64,000 nucleotides of DNA, from NCBI RefSeq assembly GCF_006782915.1, contig NZ_VCNP01000032.1:124001-188000 (forward strand). Direction: 5' to 3'. Made by a program: the position numbers and the translations under genes. Positions 60,783 through 64,000 of this stretch are shown one piece after another (the stretch's first letter is position 1; each line of letters starts with the position of its first letter). The notes beneath the pieces were generated by a model. The model searched no databases and was not told where the DNA came from. It saw nothing but the letters and a program-made list of their open reading frames with translations. The stretch comes from Streptomyces calvus (GTDB lineage Bacteria > Actinomycetota > Actinomycetes > Streptomycetales > Streptomycetaceae).

Positions 60783-62549
60783 ATGGCCTCGGTCACGTCC
60801 CTCACCGACTCCGTCCAGCAGCATCTCGCGTCCGCCCTCTCGGCCACCCGGCCCGAGGCCGCCGGCGCGGACCCGCTGCTGCGACGAAGCGACCGGGCGG
60901 ACTTCCAGGCCAACGGCATCCTCGCGCTGGCGAAGAAGGCGAAGGCGAACCCGCGGGAGCTGGCCGGCGAGGTCGTCGCGCGGATCACCACCGGCGATCT
61001 GATCAAGGACGTCGAGGTGTCCGGGCCGGGCTTCCTCAACATCACGATCGCGGACGCGGCGATCACCGGGAACCTCGCCGCGCGGTACGCGGACGACACG
61101 GGCCGCCTCGGTGTGCCGCAGGCCGCGAACCCCGGCACCACGGTGATCGACTACGCGCAGCCGAACGTGGCGAAGGAGATGCACGTCGGTCATCTGCGGT
61201 CCGCGGTGATCGGTGACTCGGTGGTGCAGCTGCTGGAGTTCACCGGCGAGAACGTGGTGCGCCGGCACCACATCGGCGACTGGGGCACCCAGTTCGGCAT
61301 GCTCATCCAGTACCTGGACGAGCACCCGCACGAGCTGGACCACAAGGCCGGCGAGGTGACCGGTGAGGAGGCGATGTCGAACCTCGACCGCCTCTACAAG
61401 GCCGCGCGCAAGCTGTTCGACTCCGACGAGGAGTTCAAGACGCGCGCCCGGCGCCGGGTGGTCGACCTCCAGGCCGGGGACCCGGCGACGCTCGCCATGT
61501 GGCAGAAGTTCGTCGACGAGTCGAAGATCTACTTCTTCTCCGTGTTCGAGAAGCTGGACATGGAGATCCGCGACGCGGACATCGTCGGCGAGTCCGGCTA
61601 CAACGACATGCTCGCGGAGACCTGCCGGCTGCTGGAGGAGTCGGGCGTCGCGGTGCGCTCGGAGGGCGCGCTGTGCGTGTTCTTCGAGGACGTCAAGGGC
61701 CCGGACGGCAAGCCGGTCCCGCTGATCGTGCAGAAGTCGGACGGCGGTTACGGCTACGCGGCGACCGACCTCTCCGCGATCCGGGACCGCGTCTTCAACC
61801 TCAAGGCGAACACGCTGCTGTACGTGGTGGACGCCCGGCAGGCGCTGCACTTCAAGATGGTCTTCGAGACCGCGCGCCGGGCGGGCTGGCTCAACGACGA
61901 CGTGCACGCGGTGCAGTTGGCGTTCGGCACGGTCCTCGGCAAGGACGGCAAGCCGTTCAAGACGCGTGCGGGCGAGACCGTCCGGCTGGTGGACCTGCTG
62001 GACGAGGCGATCGACCGTGCGTCGGCCGTGGTCCGGGAGAAGGCGCAGGACCTGTCCGAGGAGGAGATCGCCGAGCGGGGCGCCCAGGTGGGCATCGGCG
62101 CGGTGAAGTACGCGGACCTGTCGACGTCGGCGAACCGGGACTACAAGTTCGACCTGGACCAGATGGTCTCGCTGAACGGCGACACGTCCGTCTACCTCCA
62201 GTACGCCTACGCCCGTATCCGCTCGATCCTGCGCAAGGCGCCCGAGGGTGTGCGTCCGGTCGCGCACCCGGAGCTGGAACTGGCCGAGGCGGAGCGGGCG
62301 TTGGGCCTGCACCTGGACGGTTTCGCGGAGACGGTCGCGGAGGCGGCCCGCGAGTTCGCCCCGCACAAGCTGGCGGCGTACCTGTACCAGCTGGCTTCGC
62401 TGTACACGTCGTTCTACGACAAGTGCCCGGTGCTGAAGGCCGATTCGCCGGTGCAGGTGGAGAACCGCCTGTTCCTGTGCGACGTCACGGCCGCCACGCT
62501 GCACCGGGGCATGGCGCTGCTGGGCATCCGGACGCCCGAGCGGCTCTGA
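60783..62549 (+). CDS. argS: Arginyl-tRNA synthetase
   Basis: A 588-residue class I synthetase. N-terminal Add-1 domain about 1-115, HIGH motif HVGH (134-137, [10 protein letters not shown]), editing-free catalytic core, and the anticodon-binding end with [13 protein letters not shown]. ArgRS needs tRNA for amino acid activation and has no canonical KMSKS, as seen here. It shares a 160-bp divergent promoter region with lysS. Confidence 0.96.
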   Translation: MASVTSLTDSVQQHLASALSATRPEAAGADPLLRRSDRADFQANGILALAKKAKANPRELAGEVVARITTGDLIKDVEVSGPGFLNITIADAAITGNLAARYADDTGRLGVPQAANPGTTVIDYAQPNVAKEMHVGHLRSAVIGDSVVQLLEFTGENVVRRHHIGDWGTQFGMLIQYLDEHPHELDHKAGEVTGEEAMSNLDRLYKAARKLFDSDEEFKTRARRRVVDLQAGDPATLAMWQKFVDESKIYFFSVFEKLDMEIRDADIVGESGYNDMLAETCRLLEESGVAVRSEGALCVFFEDVKGPDGKPVPLIVQKSDGGYGYAATDLSAIRDRVFNLKANTLLYVVDARQALHFKMVFETARRAGWLNDDVHAVQLAFGTVLGKDGKPFKTRAGETVRLVDLLDEAIDRASAVVREKAQDLSEEEIAERGAQVGIGAVKYADLSTSANRDYKFDLDQMVSLNGDTSVYLQYAYARIRSILRKAPEGVRPVAHPELELAEAERALGLHLDGFAETVAEAAREFAPHKLAAYLYQLASLYTSFYDKCPVLKADSPVQVENRLFLCDVTAATLHRGMALLGIRTPERL

Positions 62550-62619
62550 GCCGCGCGGCAGCGGCAGGCACGTGCGGGGGCGGGCCGTCCTCTCCCCCGA
62601 CGGGAGGACGGGCCGCGCC

Positions 62620-62684
62620 CGTGTGTGCGGCGGACCCGTGTGTGCGGCGGACCCGTGTGTGCGGCGGACCCGTGTGTGCGGCCG
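62620..62684. repeat. 17-bp intergenic tandem repeat
   Basis: Three identical copies of CGTGTGTGCGGCGGACC plus a partial fourth, directly downstream of a terminator-like inverted repeat (about 62576-62620) that follows argS, and ending 10 bp from the stop of the convergent NAT gene. Confidence 0.9.
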
Positions 62685-62693
62685 GCCGGATCG

Positions 62694-63545
62694 TCAGCCC
62701 AGGAGCAGCACGCCGTCCGGTACGTCGATCTCGAACCGCTCCTCGACCAGGCGCCGTGCGTCCCGCTCGTCGGTCAGCTCCCGTGTGGTGACCGTTCCGT
62801 CGGTGTGGGTCTCGGTGAGGCGGTGGCCGTCGAGGAGGAGGTGCCGGTCCGGTGTGAGGTTCTGCAGGTAGGGGCGGCGCCTGAACGGGGAGCGGGGGTG
62901 GGCGCCGACGTACCAGTTGGCGACCTCGAAGTCCGACTGCGCGTAGGGCTCCAGGGTGAAGGCGTACTGCGCCTCCCAGCCGTCCGCTCCGTCCGCCCCG
63001 TCCGGGCCGTGCGCCTCCAGCACCCACGTCTCCAGCGGCCCGGCGTCGGGCGCGTGCACCAGCCGGTGCCGGCGGCCTTCGGCGTGGAACTCCGCGCCGG
63101 TGACCAGCGGCACCGGTTCCAGCAGGGCGCGGATCGTGCCGTAGCCCACGTCCGCGAGGTGGGGCCGCGGGTCGCCGGGGACCTCGACGAGCAGCGTCAT
63201 GTGCGTGCGCGGGCGGCTCTCGAAGCGGTCGGCGCCGACGACGACCCGCGCGGCCAGCCGCGTCACCCGGAAGCCCAGCGTTTCGAGGACGCCCGCGAAC
63301 AGCGTGTTGTGCTCGTAGCAGTAGCCGCCGCGGCGGCTGTGGACCAGCTTCGCGGTGATGTCGTCCGGCGCGAGGGAGGGGACCACGCCCCGCACGGGGT
63401 CCAGGTTCTCGAACGGGATGGTGCGGGCGTGGGCCGTGTGCAGGCCCCGCAGCGTCGCCGGGTCGGCCCGGCGCTCGCCGTCCCATCCGATCCGTTTCAG
63501 ATAGGCGTCGGGGTCGAAGGTCGTCGTCCGTTCCGTCTCGGGCAT
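62694..63545 (-). CDS. nat: Arylamine N-acetyltransferase
   Basis: A 283-residue NAT. The catalytic triad is C76 (RRGGYCYEHN), H115 (RPRTHMTLLV) and D132 (LADVGYG). The enzyme acetylates arylamines or hydrazines from acetyl-CoA. N-terminal helices (DAYLKRIGWDG, IPFENLDP) and length match the family. It stands alone between argS and an aminotransferase gene. The natural role could be detoxification or a step in secondary metabolism. Confidence 0.94.
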   Translation of the reverse strand: MPETERTTTFDPDAYLKRIGWDGERRADPATLRGLHTAHARTIPFENLDPVRGVVPSLAPDDITAKLVHSRRGGYCYEHNTLFAGVLETLGFRVTRLAARVVVGADRFESRPRTHMTLLVEVPGDPRPHLADVGYGTIRALLEPVPLVTGAEFHAEGRRHRLVHAPDAGPLETWVLEAHGPDGADGADGWEAQYAFTLEPYAQSDFEVANWYVGAHPRSPFRRRPYLQNLTPDRHLLLDGHRLTETHTDGTVTTRELTDERDARRLVEERFEIDVPDGVLLLG

Positions 63546-63633
63546 GCCTTCACCGTACGAACACTGCCCTGCGCCCCGCCCGCCCCCGCAGCCGGAACCG
63601 GCGTCGTTCCTTGGTCCTAGGTCCTCCGCGACG

Positions 63634-64000
63634 TCAGGCCCGCAGGCCCGCGGCCAGCCTGCGCAGTCCTTCCGCGATCTCGTCCGGGGTCTGGGTCACG
63701 AAGCACAGCCGCAGCGTGGCCCGGTCCGGCTCGCCGGGGTGGAAGGGGGCGCCGGGGACGTAGGCGACGTCGTGCCGGACCACTTCGGGGAGCAGGGCCG
63801 TGGTGTCGTATCCGTCCGGCAGGCGGGCCCACAGGAACATGCCGCCCTCGGGGCGGGTCCACGTCGATCCCTCGGGCAGGGCGGCGGGCAGGCCGGCGAG
63901 CATCGCGTCGCGGTGTGCGGCGTAGACGCCCGCGACGCGGCGGATGTGGGCGTCGAGGTCGCTGTCGGCCAGGTAGCGGGCGGCGGCGAGCTGGTTGACG
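63634..64000 (-). CDS. PLP-dependent aminotransferase (class I/II), partial
   Basis: The C-terminal ~121 residues of a fold-type I aminotransferase; the start lies beyond the right edge. Typical end motifs: PEGGMFLWARLPDG and RHDVAYVPGAPFHP, then RLCFVTQTPDEIAEGLRRLA with the substrate-binding Arg. The sequence is closest to the 2-aminoadipate/LysN-like or MocR-type aminotransferase group, but whether a GntR DNA-binding domain precedes it cannot be seen. Confidence 0.88.
   Translation of the reverse strand, partial: VNQLAAARYLADSDLDAHIRRVAGVYAAHRDAMLAGLPAALPEGSTWTRPEGGMFLWARLPDGYDTTALLPEVVRHDVAYVPGAPFHPGEPDRATLRLCFVTQTPDEIAEGLRRLAAGLRA

Overview
The window is chromosomal DNA of a high-GC actinomycete, almost certainly a Streptomyces. 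The signs are GC-saturated third codon positions, many GTG starts, dense 4-bp GTGA/ATGA gene overlaps, a futalosine-type menaquinone pathway, ResABC/CcdA cytochrome c maturation, a class I lysyl-tRNA synthetase beside argS, and typical Streptomyces families (SPW, DUF2637, DUF3558, DUF4229, DUF6126, DUF6153). I see no rRNA, tRNA, prophage or complete insertion sequence.

Layout. 1-2.1 kb: end of a FabG-like reductase plus a MaoC hydratase, meeting a TetR regulator. 3-6.2 kb: dicarboxylate symporter, DUF4229 membrane protein, acetyltransferase and a UdgX-type uracil-DNA glycosylase. 6.3-12 kb: menaquinone genes mqnE, ubiX, mqnP and mqnL, with an Lrp regulator and an uncharacterised protein coupled between mqnL and mqnP. 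12-13.4 kb: PLDc_N membrane protein and an Rpn-like nuclease. 13.7-18 kb: resA-ccdA-resB-ccsB, which work with menaquinone in respiration. 18-22.7 kb: Tat lipoprotein deacetylase, a 24/25-bp tandem array, and hemL coupled to a histidine phosphatase.

23-30.3 kb is a redox/stress-flavoured island: ferritin-like protein, hemerythrin, zinc alcohol dehydrogenase, SPW and DUF1360 membrane proteins, and a second, membrane-anchored hemerythrin. 30.5-35.1 kb is an arsenic-resistance locus: ArsO-like flavoprotein, two different ArsR repressors, Acr3 efflux, ArsC, and a decayed flavin monooxygenase pseudogene in the slot after acr3. 35-38.5 kb: VOC protein, MFS transporter and an extra methionine aminopeptidase. 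38.6-41 kb is a probable copper module: DUF6153, DUF305 and DUF4396 proteins with His-rich segments, and a CsoR-type operator before the DUF4396 gene. 41-47.3 kb: ATPase, M20 peptidase, a two-component system, and an LLM oxidoreductase with its FMN reductase.

47.5-52.1 kb is the most interesting part: a tightly coupled three-gene operon of a large polytopic membrane protein, a caspase-like CHAT protease and a small Pepco-like protein, ending in a 184-bp MITE-like element whose first base completes the last stop codon. This looks like a candidate conflict/programmed-death or signalling system. 52-64 kb returns to ordinary functions: MarR/YnfA, SDR/DUF6126, RtcB ligase, paired DUF3558 lipoproteins, a DUF2637 protein, lysS/argS, arylamine N-acetyltransferase and the end of an aminotransferase.

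A recurring oddity is a set of short GC-rich intergenic tandem arrays with different units (19.5, 32.7, 35.9, 37.5, 41.0 and 62.6 kb), none convincingly coding.
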